Assembly (NCBI RefSeq): GCF_004349145.1
Contig: NZ_SMFO01000015.1
Span: 1,178-65,177 of the forward strand
Reading direction: 5' to 3'
DNA length: 64,000 bases
DNA from: Flavobacterium hiemivividum
Lineage (GTDB): Bacteria; Bacteroidota; Bacteroidia; Flavobacteriales; Flavobacteriaceae
The notes below the pieces were generated by a model. The model worked only from the letters and a program-made list of their open reading frames with translations, did not search any database and was not told the origin of the DNA. Each line of letters starts with the position of its first letter. The stretch's first letter is position 1. The position numbers were made by a program, and so were the translations under genes. This document shows positions 56,001 through 64,000 of the stretch, one piece after another.

Positions 56001-59000
56001 TGGAGCATAGTTTTCATTACCAACTTGGGTGATCGTAATAGTAGTTGTACCCGCTTTTAGTATACGAATCATACCATTTATAATGGTAGCAACAGTTACG
56101 TCAGAACTATTAGTGAAAGTTAATGGTAAACTACTATTTACTGTTGCCATCGGATGGATAAAATCTACCTCTCCATAGGTTTTTGTTAAGGCTGTTGCTG
56201 TAATAATCTGTGGTAACTTAGACTCATAACACCCCATATCTACAATCGTGTTAAAATAACGACTGATACCAGAAAGATCTTTATTACCAGCAATTCCAAC
56301 ATTATAAAATGCATTACTTCCTTTATCAACTGCCACAGAGCTTGTTTTTAAAGCAAAGTTATTTGCATTTACATCAATAAAATCAGCAGGTTGTTCATAG
56401 CTATTATTTGCTAATGTCATTGCGCTATAAAAAGATTGCGCTTTAGATAGCAAAGAATTTTTAATTGTAACTGTTCCTGCTATTCTATTTATTTCAGTGT
56501 TAACTCCATTAGTTCCAAAGATAGAATTAAGCACTTCTAAAGTAGAAGCTCCGTAAGTAGCAATGTGAGTTGAATTATCTCCAAAAGTAGCATTAACGAT
56601 TTTTACATTGGCATCATTTATTCCCATTGAAGAACCAGTGCCCCCAAAGTGATATGCCGAATTGCCGTAAAAAAGTGTATTGTATAGAGTAACATTAGAT
56701 TGATCTGTAATATAAACACCGCCAGCTCTATGACCTGAAGAGTTTTCTGAAATAACACAGTTTTTTATAATAACGTTAGAACTGTGTACACGTAGACCAC
56801 CTCCATATTCTCTAGTAACAAGCTTTCCATTTATCGTTACAGTTCCTTCTGTGCCATAGCCTGCATTTGCTGCTGCACCTTTCGAGATAGTGAAACCATC
56901 TATTTCGTTGTTACCGGTTGCATTAGCAACTGTTATGATATGATTGATTACAGATGCGCCATCTAGGATTGTTTTATTCTCTTGAATCTTTCGGTCAATC
57001 AAACTTTCATTAGCAATAGCTCCGTCAAATCCTCCATATAATTTTACGCCATCTAATACTAAAAAGCTATTATCTCTTCCTTCATCAATAAAGTTGGTAT
57101 TATCTCTGGCACTGTATTTTGGGGTATAACTACCTTTAGCAACAAATATTTTTGTTGCTGGAGTTACGCCTGGAGTTGAACTTGAATTAAGTGATTTCGC
57201 TATTACCAATGCGTCAGCGAGCTCTCCTAAAGCATCAGTCCAAGAAGTCCCATTCCCTGTAGCTCCTTTTTTAACGTAAAGTGTACCATCTGTTAAAACA
57301 ACGTCAGATTCAATTCTTAAACTACCGTTATTGTACGTAATATTATATTTTGAAGAAGTAAATCCTGATGGAGTTACAACATAACCACTCCCTAAATTTG
57401 TTGCGGTTACGGCAGTACCGCTAAAGGTTAGATTTCCACTTAAACTATTTTGTGGTGTGTCGCCATTAACAAGTCCATCATAAGTAACGGTAAATCCGTT
57501 AAATACAAAATTGTCTTTAACCTTTACTTTATTATCGGCACTTACAATTAATTCTTTTTTATTAACAGTTACTGTAAAGCTTGAACTAGCAGGAGCGTAT
57601 TGACTATCATCTCCCGGTTGCTTAACTGATATAGTAGCTGTGCCGTTACCTACCAAATTAATTTTACCATCTTCTATTTTAGCAATAGAATTATCACTAG
57701 AAGAAATATACTCAAGTGGTAATCCGCTTGATGCTGTACCATTTGTAAATGGTAAATCTCCATAATTTTTTGTGATATTACTAGCTATTATTGTTTGAAC
57801 TGTTCTCAATTCTTCTGCACCAACATCAATTGTTCCTACTGTACGATTATACCCACTAATATCATACGCTGATAAGCTATTAAAGGTATAATATGTATTA
57901 TTACCTTTATCTTTTGCAAAGCTATCTTCTTTTAACGCTATACTATTTACTTTGAAAATTGCATCCAAAGTTACTGTTACGGAATTGTTATAAAGTCCTT
58001 CTATTATAGTGCCATCTTTTTGAAAAATACTATTGTATAAAGTTATTCCGCTAGGAACCCCTATATTATTATTCATATATATGGAGTTGTACAATGAGGT
58101 TGTAGAGTTTGCGTCATTAACAATTGCAGTGGCATTTCCGTTATTTTGAGATTTTGATCTGTTTTCTGTGATCGTACAATTATATAGTTTAGGGTTACTA
58201 ATATTAACGTTATACATTGCAGACCCGAATCCAAGTCTAAAAGACTGACTTCCATCAACTCCAACTGTATTATTTTTAATAATACAATTTATAAGTATAG
58301 GGCTACTGTTATCGTTAAACATCCCACCACCATATGTTGTGATATTATAGTTGAATTGATACATTGCATTATCTCTAATGATACAGTTTACTATAGTCGG
58401 AGAACTATTTCTATTGTAAATTCCCCCACCTTGACTTACATTATTAGAACTTGAACTTCCTATTGTAAAACCATCAATAATATCGTCATTAGTTAATCCG
58501 TTATTGTCATTTTTTATTACTGTGTTTGAATTACCTACGAGAATGCTCTGAGCAAATTTTCTTTTATGAGAAAGTGTTGTAATACCATTATCAGGGTCAA
58601 AACCACCATACATATTAACATTCTTAAGCATTTTAAAACTTTGCCCACTGTTAGGTGTATATTGCCCTACAGATACAAATATTTTTGTTGCTGTAGTTAC
58701 ACTTGAATTAATTATTGTTGCTATATCTAATGCATCTCTAACTTCTCCTAAGGCATTACTCCAAGAGGTACCATTACCAGTAGCTCCTTTTTTAACGTAT
58801 AGTGTTCCATCTGTTAAAGTAATATCAGGTTCAATCGTTAGTATACCGTTGGTATAGACTATATCATATTTAGAAGATGTATAACCCGATGGAATAATAA
58901 CATAATTATTACCTATAGCAGTAGCGGTTATCGCATTTCCAGCATAGTTAACATTGCCACTTAAACTGTTAAATGGTATATCATCAAAAACAAATCCAGA

Positions 59001-62000
59001 ATAAGTTACGGTGAATCCAGTAAATACAGAACCATCTTGTAGCTTAACTTTATTATCCGCACTTACAGTTAACGTTCTTTTTTCTGCGGTTATAATGAAA
59101 GTTGTACTAGCAGCATCGTATTCAGCGTTATTTCCTGATTGATTCACAGTAATAATAGCTGTTCCAACGCCCACTACTTGAATTTTACCATCTTCTATTT
59201 TAGCAATAGCAGCATTAGAAGAAACATACTCAAGTGGTGATCCGCTGGATGCTGTACCGTGTGTAAATGGTGCATCTCCATATTTTTTTGTAATATTTAC
59301 AGCCACAATTGTTTGAGTTTTATTTCTCTCAAAAACCCCCATATCAGTAATAGAATTAATAATACGAGATTTTCCTTTTAAATCTTTGGCTGGTAAAGCC
59401 AAGCTTGCTGGATTGTTTTGACCCGTATTTAGAGCAGGGCTATTTGTTAATAAAGTATAATTAATATCAAAAACATTTGTACTTTGAGTTATGCCATTTA
59501 CTCCTTGTATTAAACTATTTTCATAGCTAGCATTACCGACATTATTAACAATATCTGAACTGTTTTTTACACTAATTGTATTTACAATTCTTGGAGTTGA
59601 ACCATTTTCATTATACATTGTTGCTCCTTGAGCACCCGTGTTATCAGCTATTGTAGTATTTAGTAATATAGGTGACGATGCATTGTTGTAAATAGAAGCT
59701 CCATTAGGCGCTGTGTTGCTAATAATTAAACAGTTAATCCATGTCGTATTAGCATTTTCATTATATACAGCTCCTCCATTTGCAGTAGCATTATTTATTT
59801 TTAGGATACAATTTTCAAATTTAGGCGATGCTTTTTTATTATAAATACCACCTCCGTTATTTGCAGATCCGTTAGTAATAGTGAAACCATTTAAAACAGA
59901 AGTACTCGTTAAACTGTTGTCATAATTTTTAATAACCGAGGAATTATTGCCTCTTAAAATACTTCCAGTATTTAAATTATCTGTAATACGTTGATGTGTT
60001 AAGTTTGTAATGCCATTAGCAGGATCAAATCCGCCATATATTTCTATATTTTTAGGCATTATATATGATTTTCCAGAAGCTAATTGGTAAGTTCCTTTGG
60101 CTACAAATATTTTTTTAACTTTTTTAGGGTCGTTATTATCTGTATGAATAGCGTTAATATTAGCGGCTCTTGTTAAGGCAACTTCTAAATTACTTAAAGC
60201 GTTATTCCAAGAAGTACCGTCTCCGCTTCCGTTTGGATTTACATATAAAATGTTATCTGTTAAAATTAAATTCGATTTTATTTCTAAAGTTCCATCTTCA
60301 AACAAAACCGTGTATTTAGTAGAAGAAATACCTTGAGGAATAATTTTGTAGATACCTGCTTCAGTTGCAATAGTAGCATTACCCGAAAAAGCAAGAGAAC
60401 CAGAGAGACTATTTGCTTCACTATCACCAGACTCAAAACCAGAATAGGTTACGGAAAATCCAGTAAATACCAAATTGTCTTGAATTTTATTTTTATTATC
60501 TGCTCTTACAGTGAGTGTTTTTTTATTTACTGTTAGTATGAAAGTTGCGCTAGCGGCATCGTATTCAATATTATTTCCTGATTGACTCACCGTTATAGTA
60601 GTTGTTCCAGTCCCTACTACTTTAATTTTACCATCTTCTATTTTAGCAATAGCAGTGTTACTAGAAGAAACATACTCAAGTGGTAATCCGCTGGATGCTG
60701 TACCATGTGTAAATGGTGCATCTCCATATTCTTTTGTAATAGAAATTGCTGTTATTGTTTGAGTTTTATTTCTCTCAAAAACTCCCATATCAATAGTAGA
60801 ATTAATAATACGGGATTTTCCTTTTAAATCTTTGGCTGGTAAAGCCAAGCTTGCTGGATTGTTTTGACCCGTATTTAGAGCAGGGCTATTTGTTAATAAA
60901 GTATAATTAATATCAAAAACATTTGTGCTTTTAGTTATGCCATTTACTCCTTGTATTAAACTATTTTCATAACTAGTATTACCGACATTATTAATAATAT
61001 CTGAACTGTTTTTTACACTAATTGTATTTACAATTCTTGGAGTTGAACCATTTTCATTATACATTGTTGCTCCTTGAGCACCCGTGTTATCAGCTATTGT
61101 AGTATTTAGTAATATAGGTGACGATGCATTGTTGTAAATAGAAGCTCCATTAGGCGCTGTGTTGCTAATAATTAAACAGTTAATCCATGTTGCATTAGCA
61201 TTTTCATTATATACAGCTCCTCCATTTGCAGTAGCATTATTTATTTTTAGGATACAGTTTTCAAATTTAGGCGATGCTTTTTTATTATAAATACCACCTC
61301 CGTTATTTGCATATCCGTTAGTAATAGTGAAACCGTTTAAAACAGAAGTACTCGTTAAACTGTTGTCATCATTTTTAATAACCGAGGAATTATTACCTCT
61401 TAAAACACTTCCAGTATTTAAATTATCTGTAATGCGTTGATGTGTTAAGTTTGTAATGCCATTACCAGGATCAAATCCGCCATATATTTCTATATTTTCA
61501 GGCATTATATATGATTTTCCAGAAGCTAATTGGTAAGTTCCTTTGGCTACAAATATTTTTTTAACTTTTTTAGGATCGTTATTATCTGTATGAATAGCGT
61601 TAATATTAGCGGCTCTTGTTAAGGCAACTTCTAAATTACTTAAAGCGTTATTCCAAGAAGTACCGTCTCCGTTTCCGTTTAGATTTACATATAAAATGTT
61701 ATCTGTTAAAATTAAATTCGATTTTATTTCTAAAGTTCCATCTTCAAACAAAACCGTGTATTTAGTAGAAGAAATACCTTTAGGAGTAATTGTATACACA
61801 CCAGGTTCAGTTGCAACAGTAGCATTACCCGAAAAAGCAAGAGTACCAGTGATACTATTTGCTATATTGTCACCAGACTCAAAACCAGAATAGGTTACGG
61901 TATGATTAGCATTTGGATAAACAAGACCATCAAATACTTTTGTTTTAGCAATAGCTTTAACCGTAAGCGGTATTTTTGTTACATTAACAACTATTTTAGT

Positions 62001-64000
62001 TCTGGTACTTTCACAATTATTAGCATTAGTTTGAGTAACCCAATACGTAATAGAGTTTTCTGATGACATATTTAAAGCAGGAAGTATTGTTGATGACGTA
62101 CCACCTATTGCTTGTGTATACCATTTTAGATTACTACCACTTACTACAATTTTAGCCCCTTGTTGACCAATAATGAAATTTTGAGGAGATTGTGCAGTTG
62201 GTGCAGTAGTAGAACTTACTGAGACTATTACACTCGCTCTCTCGCTCTCACAATTATTAACTGTTTGACTTGCATAATAGGTATTGCCAGAAACTAAATC
62301 CAAATTATTATCTAACGGACTTCCTCCTGAAGATTGGCTGTACCATTTAATAGTAGTGCCTGTTGCTTGTAAATTATTTACAGTGGCCGCATTACAAAAA
62401 GATTGTGTTGCAACAACCGTTGGCACTGTTTTACCAGAAACACCTAATATATTTTCGTAAGCACCAATATCAATGCCATTTACTTTTCTAGTATTTCCTA
62501 AAATATCTTTCGTGCTATATTCTTCCAAATAAGATGAATTGTCTCCTTTATTTAAAAATGGGCTGCAACCTGTTAGGTTAAAATCATTATTTGCTTCATC
62601 AGCAAAATACAAGTAACGTTCTTGAACATTGTTGTTTTTACCAATAAAATCAGGATCATATTTAAAAACATTATTTTTAACATCAGCCAAAAAAGCATTT
62701 GGTCCTGCAATATCCACTAAAATATTATTGTGAATCTTTACATTTTTACTAAATATATAAATACCATTATAAGTGACTTCTTTCCAGACTGTGTTATTCA
62801 CAAATTCGACCGTTGCATTAGCAAAAAATATAGTTGTAAAGACATTGTTTCCGGTAAAAACATTATTATAAAATTTATTTATCCCCGCATATGCGGTAAC
62901 TATACCACTTGCAGCTCCTTCACTAGTTGTGGTTCCTACATTGTTTATTACCTTATTATTATAAAACAGTGTTTTTGCAGAACTCTCAATGTCGATGGCA
63001 GCTCCAATATAAGATTTATTTCCTATAAATGAATTATCAAAGACTTGAGTTGTTAGGGCATTAATTAAATAAACCCCACCTCCTCTTTCAATAGCCGTAT
63101 TATTTTCGAAAACATTTTTGCTTAATGTTAGTTTACAAGCAGTATTTTCTGGAACTGCTACAGCATATAGTGCTCCACCATTTTTACTAGAACTATTTTT
63201 ATTGAAAGTGTTGTCATTAATAATAGAATTACCAGTGCTCGTTTCAAAATAAATTGCACCTCCTTGTATAGTAGCAGTATTTTCTGTAAATACATTTTTT
63301 CCAGTGACTTGAACATCATTATCCTTATAAGATGTTATAGCGCCACCATAACCAGAAGAAGAATAATTACTGGAAATAGTAACACTATTTTTTGTAAATG
63401 TATTTCCAGTTAGGGTAGTAGTACTTTTGTTTTTAAGTAAACATAAAGCCCCTCCTAACAAAGAAGTATTTTCTGAAAATGTGTTTCCTGAAAGTATAAC
63501 ACCGTTTACTTCGTCTAATACACATGCTCCTCCAATACCTTTTGAAGCTTTATTATTTTTGAAAGTATTTGATGTTATTTCTGAATTTATGGTTTTTTGA
63601 AGTGTAATAGCGCCTCCACCTCCAGTAAGCGTGTTACTTGCCACTTTCAAAGCCTCATTATTATTAAACTTAGAATTTGTTATTTTAAGATTACTAATGT
63701 TTTCACCTGCAAAAATAGCTCCAGCAACTTCTGCAATGTTGTTATTAAATGTACAATCGTTAATGGTTCTTATTGACGAATTGACACTTGTCAATTTTTC
63801 AAAGAATATAGCTCCACCGTATCCAACTAAAGCTCCACTACTATTTGCTTTATTATTAGTAAAAGTAACACCACTTATACTAAATAATTTTCCATTATCA
63901 TCAACAATAGCACCCCCTAAAAGCGCACTATTATCTTCAAATGTACCTCTTTCAATAGTTAAAGAACTTTTAGTAGAAACAACTGCACCTCCATTATTAA
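50025..64000 (-). CDS. Giant repetitive T9SS adhesin (N-terminus beyond window)
   Basis: An uninterrupted frame of at least about 4657 codons, open through the right edge. In protein order it has: beta-helix repeats rich in 'N.F..N.A..GGA' (62470-64000); two Ig-like domains (61990-62460); an MBG domain, then five modules of beta-helix domain (each starting D..LYV...G..GTSW: near 61700, 60255, 58820, 57300, 55700) followed by Big-2-like and MBG domains; four more MBG-like ('TYTYDG') domains (about 53540-54400); two YDG-type domains (52985-53530); ten tandem MBG repeats (50757-52973); a Big-like domain; and a T9SS type A sorting domain (KIAPNPVRSNSSYQL... to the end, 50028-50265). It is exported by T9SS and displayed on the cell surface. 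The ligand is unknown. The near-identical blocks make assembly error a possibility. Confidence 0.93.
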   Translation of the reverse strand, partial: NNGGAVVSTKSSLTIERGTFEDNSALLGGAIVDDNGKLFSISGVTFTNNKANSSGALVGYGGAIFFEKLTSVNSSIRTINDCTFNNNIAEVAGAIFAGENISNLKITNSKFNNNEALKVASNTLTGGGGAITLQKTINSEITSNTFKNNKASKGIGGACVLDEVNGVILSGNTFSENTSLLGGALCLLKNKSTTTLTGNTFTKNSVTISSNYSSSGYGGAITSYKDNDVQVTGKNVFTENTATIQGGAIYFETSTGNSIINDNTFNKNSSSKNGGALYAVAVPENTACKLTLSKNVFENNTAIERGGGVYLINALTTQVFDNSFIGNKSYIGAAIDIESSAKTLFYNNKVINNVGTTTSEGAASGIVTAYAGINKFYNNVFTGNNVFTTIFFANATVEFVNNTVWKEVTYNGIYIFSKNVKIHNNILVDIAGPNAFLADVKNNVFKYDPDFIGKNNNVQERYLYFADEANNDFNLTGCSPFLNKGDNSSYLEEYSTKDILGNTRKVNGIDIGAYENILGVSGKTVPTVVATQSFCNAATVNNLQATGTTIKWYSQSSGGSPLDNNLDLVSGNTYYASQTVNNCESERASVIVSVSSTTAPTAQSPQNFIIGQQGAKIVVSGSNLKWYTQAIGGTSSTILPALNMSSENSITYWVTQTNANNCESTRTKIVVNVTKIPLTVKAIAKTKVFDGLVYPNANHTVTYSGFESGDNIANSITGTLAFSGNATVATEPGVYTITPKGISSTKYTVLFEDGTLEIKSNLILTDNILYVNLNGNGDGTSWNNALSNLEVALTRAANINAIHTDNNDPKKVKKIFVAKGTYQLASGKSYIMPENIEIYGGFDPGNGITNLTHQRITDNLNTGSVLRGNNSSVIKNDDNSLTSTSVLNGFTITNGYANNGGGIYNKKASPKFENCILKINNATANGGAVYNENANATWINCLIISNTAPNGASIYNNASSPILLNTTIADNTGAQGATMYNENGSTPRIVNTISVKNSSDIINNVGNTSYENSLIQGVNGITKSTNVFDINYTLLTNSPALNTGQNNPASLALPAKDLKGKSRIINSTIDMGVFERNKTQTITAISITKEYGDAPFTHGTASSGLPLEYVSSSNTAIAKIEDGKIKVVGTGTTTITVSQSGNNIEYDAASATFILTVNKKTLTVRADNKNKIQDNLVFTGFSVTYSGFESGDSEANSLSGSLAFSGNATIATEAGIYKIIPQGISSTKYTVLFEDGTLEIKSNLILTDNILYVNPNGSGDGTSWNNALSNLEVALTRAANINAIHTDNNDPKKVKKIFVAKGTYQLASGKSYIMPKNIEIYGGFDPANGITNLTHQRITDNLNTGSILRGNNSSVIKNYDNSLTSTSVLNGFTITNGSANNGGGIYNKKASPKFENCILKINNATANGGAVYNENANTTWINCLIISNTAPNGASIYNNASSPILLNTTIADNTGAQGATMYNENGSTPRIVNTISVKNSSDIVNNVGNASYENSLIQGVNGITQSTNVFDINYTLLTNSPALNTGQNNPASLALPAKDLKGKSRIINSITDMGVFERNKTQTIVAVNITKKYGDAPFTHGTASSGSPLEYVSSNAAIAKIEDGKIQVVGVGTAIITVNQSGNNAEYDAASTTFIITAEKRTLTVSADNKVKLQDGSVFTGFTVTYSGFVFDDIPFNSLSGNVNYAGNAITATAIGNNYVIIPSGYTSSKYDIVYTNGILTIEPDITLTDGTLYVKKGATGNGTSWSNALGEVRDALDIATIINSSVTTATKIFVSVGQYTPNSGQSFKMLKNVNMYGGFDPDNGITTLSHKRKFAQSILVGNSNTVIKNDNNGLTNDDIIDGFTIGSSSSNNVSQGGGIYNRNSSPTIVNCIIRDNAMYQFNYNITTYGGGMFNDNSSPILINCIIKNNTVGVDGSQSFRLGFGSAMYNVNISNPKLYNCTITENRSKSQNNGNATAIVNDANSTTSLYNSIYMNNNIGVPSGITLYNSIFQKDGTIIEGLYNNSVTVTLDAIFKVNSIALKEDSFAKDKGNNTYYTFNSLSAYDISGYNRTVGTIDVGAEELRTVQTIIASNITKNYGDLPFTNGTASSGLPLEYISSSDNSIAKIEDGKINLVGNGTATISVKQPGDDSQYAPASSSFTVTVNKKELIVSADNKVKVKDNFVFNGFTVTYDGLVNGDTPQNSLSGNLTFSGTAVTATNLGSGYVVTPSGFTSSKYNITYNNGSLRIESDVVLTDGTLYVKKGATGNGTSWTDALGELADALVIAKSLNSSSTPGVTPATKIFVAKGSYTPKYSARDNTNFIDEGRDNSFLVLDGVKLYGGFDGAIANESLIDRKIQENKTILDGASVINHIITVANATGNNEIDGFTISKGAAANAGYGTEGTVTINGKLVTREYGGGLRVHSSNVIIKNCVISENSSGHRAGGVYITDQSNVTLYNTLFYGNSAYHFGGTGSSMGINDANVKIVNATFGDNSTHIATYGASTLEVLNSIFGTNGVNTEINRIAGTVTIKNSLLSKAQSFYSAMTLANNSYEQPADFIDVNANNFALKTSSVAVDKGSNAFYNVGIAGNKDLSGISRYFNTIVDMGCYESKLPQIITATALTKTYGEVDFIHPMATVNSSLPLTFTNSSDVTVATIINGMIRILKAGTTTITITQVGNENYAPLEKTFVLTVGKATLTVKANDKTKFASNTAMPTANYDVSYTGFVNGDDSSKLAGTLLYSGNAISKTEIGIYKDGITPSGLTSGNYSFVYQNGTLKILPNTILIDNTLYVKQGATAGGDGSSWQLALNDLSLGLRYASILNSATPNTVNKIFVAKGSYTPKYSARDNTNFIDEGRDNSFLVLDGVKLYGGFDGAIANESLIDRKIQENKTILDGASVINHIITVANATGNNEIDGFTISKGAAANAGYGTEGTVTINGKLVTREYGGGLRVHSSNVIIKNCVISENSSGHRAGGVYITDQSNVTLYNTLFYGNSAYHFGATGSSMGINDANVKIVNATFGDNSTHIATYGASTLEVLNSIFGTNGVNTEINRIAGTVTIKNSLLSKAQSFYSAMTLANNSYEQPADFIDVNANNFALKSISVAIDKGDNTLYNSAIAGNKDFENNSRFLNTIIDMGCYESKLLQTIDITNITKKYTDPAFVIGNASSSLPLTYSSGTKTVAYITKDNKIEIVGVGQTIITVTQSGDEIYGFASKSFILTVEKGDVIATLDPETYTYDGSKKYLNVTGLPTGTTVYYEDNGQIEAGDYVVKAFISGGQYYNDTTISNTLKINKTTLSGILFTPNTFTYNGFNKHPEIAGTLPEGVIVVYSNTQNNAGVYNNVKATISGSNYNDLVLTTSMTIKKGDLSDAISLLEKEEVYDGTIKELSFAGTLPEGVTATYTNNNNINVGAYDVAVNINGGINYNDKQLIAKLIILKGNLDTNAVLVSTTYTYDGSEKSVTIDGTLPNQVTVSYSNNNKKEVGEYKVYAVLSKPNYNDKILEANLIIEPKSLNVIAQGEISKVYNANSVVILKASNFALEGVVNGDTVELNNPFSGELNDKNIGENKAVLVNDLKVSGADAKNYILSSTSLMVNIGKVTPIKLDVSLKGNVSKIYDATTKAVLAGSNFELNGILENEIVTLNNPSLGEYDTKDVGTNKAVTISNLTISGDDASNYILKSQSTSGQIGEISSQAITVTAAAKTKVYGTVDPSLTYVVSPSLEAGDSFTGSLSRAAGTNVGAYGITSTLNNANYAITYVPADFTITAKAITVTAATKTKVYGTVDPSLTYVVSPSLETGDSFTGSLTRAAGENVATYGVSSTLNNTNYAITYVPADFTITAKAITVTADSKTKVYGTVDPSLTYVASPSLETGDSFTGSLSRALGSIVGAYGITSTLSNTNYAITYVPADFTITAKAITVTAAAKTKVYGTVDPSLTYVVSPSLEAGDSFTGSLSRAAGSNVGAYGITSTLNNANYAITYVPANLTITAKAITVTAAAKTKVYGTVDPSLTYVVSPNLETGDSFTGSLTRATGTDIGTYVIASALNNTNYAVTYVPADFTITAKAITVTAAAKTKVYGTVDPSLTYVVSPNLETGDSFTGFLTRATGENVATYGITSTLNNANYAITYVPADFTITAKAITVTAAAKTKVYGTVDPSLTYVVSPSLETGDSFTGSLTRAAGINVGAYGITSTLNNANYAITYVPADFTITAKAITVTAAAKTKVYGTVDPSLTYVASPSLETGDSFTGSLSRALGSNVGAYEITSTLSNTNYAITYVPANLTITAKAITVTAAAKTKVYGTVDPSLTYVVSPNLETGDSFTGSLTRAAGTDIGTYVIASTLNNTNYAVTYVPADFTITAKAITVTAAAKTKVYGTVDPSLTYVVSPSLEAGDSFTGSLSRAAGSNVGAYGITSTLNNTNYAITYVPANLTITKANQTITWNQTVGLGCDAVTTAVLTAASTSGLPISYTSSNINVAAVSNEVLSFTNFGSATITATQLGDGNYNAASVITIPVLRSQPNLIRKHFDNVIFFDNSSDSFKSYTWYKNGMLVPGQTGQYFKESESLNGSYYAVGTKVDGAIITTCPLILSPSIEQEFLKIAPNPVRSNSSYQLITNVTTAKLQSARVTVISMLGKVLTDAAIDKNTLELIAPSVEGIYIVKMTLSNGQYFTKNLLVKN
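50757..52973 (-). repeat. Ten tandem 222-bp repeats encoding MBG domains
   Basis: Ten in-frame copies of a 74-residue unit (the last one residue shorter) starting AITVTAAAKTKVYGTVDPSL and ending YVPADFTITAK. The DNA period of 222 bases is exact. The units carry the YG motif of MBG_2-type domains. Copies 3 and 8 share the variant 'ALGS', copies 5 and 9 share 'TDIGTYVIAS', copies 4, 8 and 10 share 'PANLTIT'. Confidence 0.95.
54753..55559 (-). repeat. 807-bp near-identical block, copy A
   Basis: Matches 56346-57152 at a constant offset of 1593 bases. I count about seven single-base differences by eye. It encodes a beta-helix domain (GSYTPKYSARDNTNFIDEGR ... EQPADFIDVNANNFALK). Confidence 0.9.
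56346..57152 (-). repeat. 807-bp near-identical block, copy B
   Basis: Partner of 54753-55559. The sequence diverges sharply outside both edges, so the boundaries mark a recent duplication or gene conversion tract. Confidence 0.9.
59311..60334 (-). repeat. 1024-bp near-identical block, copy C
   Basis: Matches 60757-61780 at a constant offset of 1446 bases with a small number of substitutions. It encodes the beta-helix module containing GDGTSWNNALSNLEVALTRA and IYGGFDP. Confidence 0.9.
60757..61780 (-). repeat. 1024-bp near-identical block, copy D
   Basis: Partner of 59311-60334. Similarity continues at a lower level into the neighbouring Big-like and MBG domains, so the whole module of about 1446 bases was duplicated. 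Confidence 0.9.

Overview
The window comes from an AT-rich member of the Bacteroidota, most likely a Flavobacterium. Four things point there: the partial 16S rRNA gene on the minus strand at the left edge; promoters of the Bacteroidota form TTG-N18..21-TAnnTTTG in front of the rRNA and tRNA genes; two very large surface proteins with C-terminal type IX secretion (T9SS) sorting domains; and a gene set typical of Flavobacteriia (DnaQ-DnaE fusion, BlaI/M56-TonB operon, ATP-dependent PEP carboxykinase, DUF4407, DUF819, DUF456, DUF58).

Layout. 1-1.8 kb: 5' end of a 16S rRNA gene with three tandem promoters, a repeat-like element and tRNA-Leu. 1.8-12.9 kb: housekeeping and metabolic genes (M20 dipeptidase, a BlaI-regulated lipoprotein/BlaI/M56-TonB operon with a visible BlaI-type operator, saccharopine-dehydrogenase-like protein, DUF423, pckA, DUF4407, S37-type peptidase). 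13-19.7 kb: minus-strand genes (Xaa-Pro aminopeptidase, PH-domain protein, MmcQ/YjbR, GNAT, cyclase-like hydrolase, GIY-YIG protein, hemW, four-helix-bundle protein, ruvC) with several short repeat families. 19.9-25 kb: a flippase-like/glycosyltransferase pair and membrane proteins. 38-50 kb: duplicated tRNA-Asp, DUF58, M1 aminopeptidase, thioredoxin, two outer-membrane beta-barrel proteins and a DnaE with an N-terminal proofreading exonuclease.

The most interesting block is 25.3-37.4 kb. It reads, in transcription order on the minus strand: two DUF4402 pilin-like proteins, a PapD-like periplasmic chaperone, a third DUF4402-like protein, and an 1101-residue usher-like outer membrane protein ending in a carboxypeptidase-regulatory-like domain and two SPOR-like domains. 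Directly downstream is a roughly 1800-residue glycine-rich, fibronectin/Ig-like, DUF3494 (ice-binding-like) adhesin with a T9SS tail. I read it as a chaperone-usher-like surface fibre system of a Bacteroidota, with a hairpin terminator between pilin and chaperone that could set pilin excess.

50-64 kb is one open frame running off the right edge (at least about 4650 codons). It is a T9SS-exported adhesin built from beta-helix modules, Big-like and MBG-type domains, ten 74-residue tandem repeats, and two pairs of near-identical blocks of about 0.8 and 1.0 kb.
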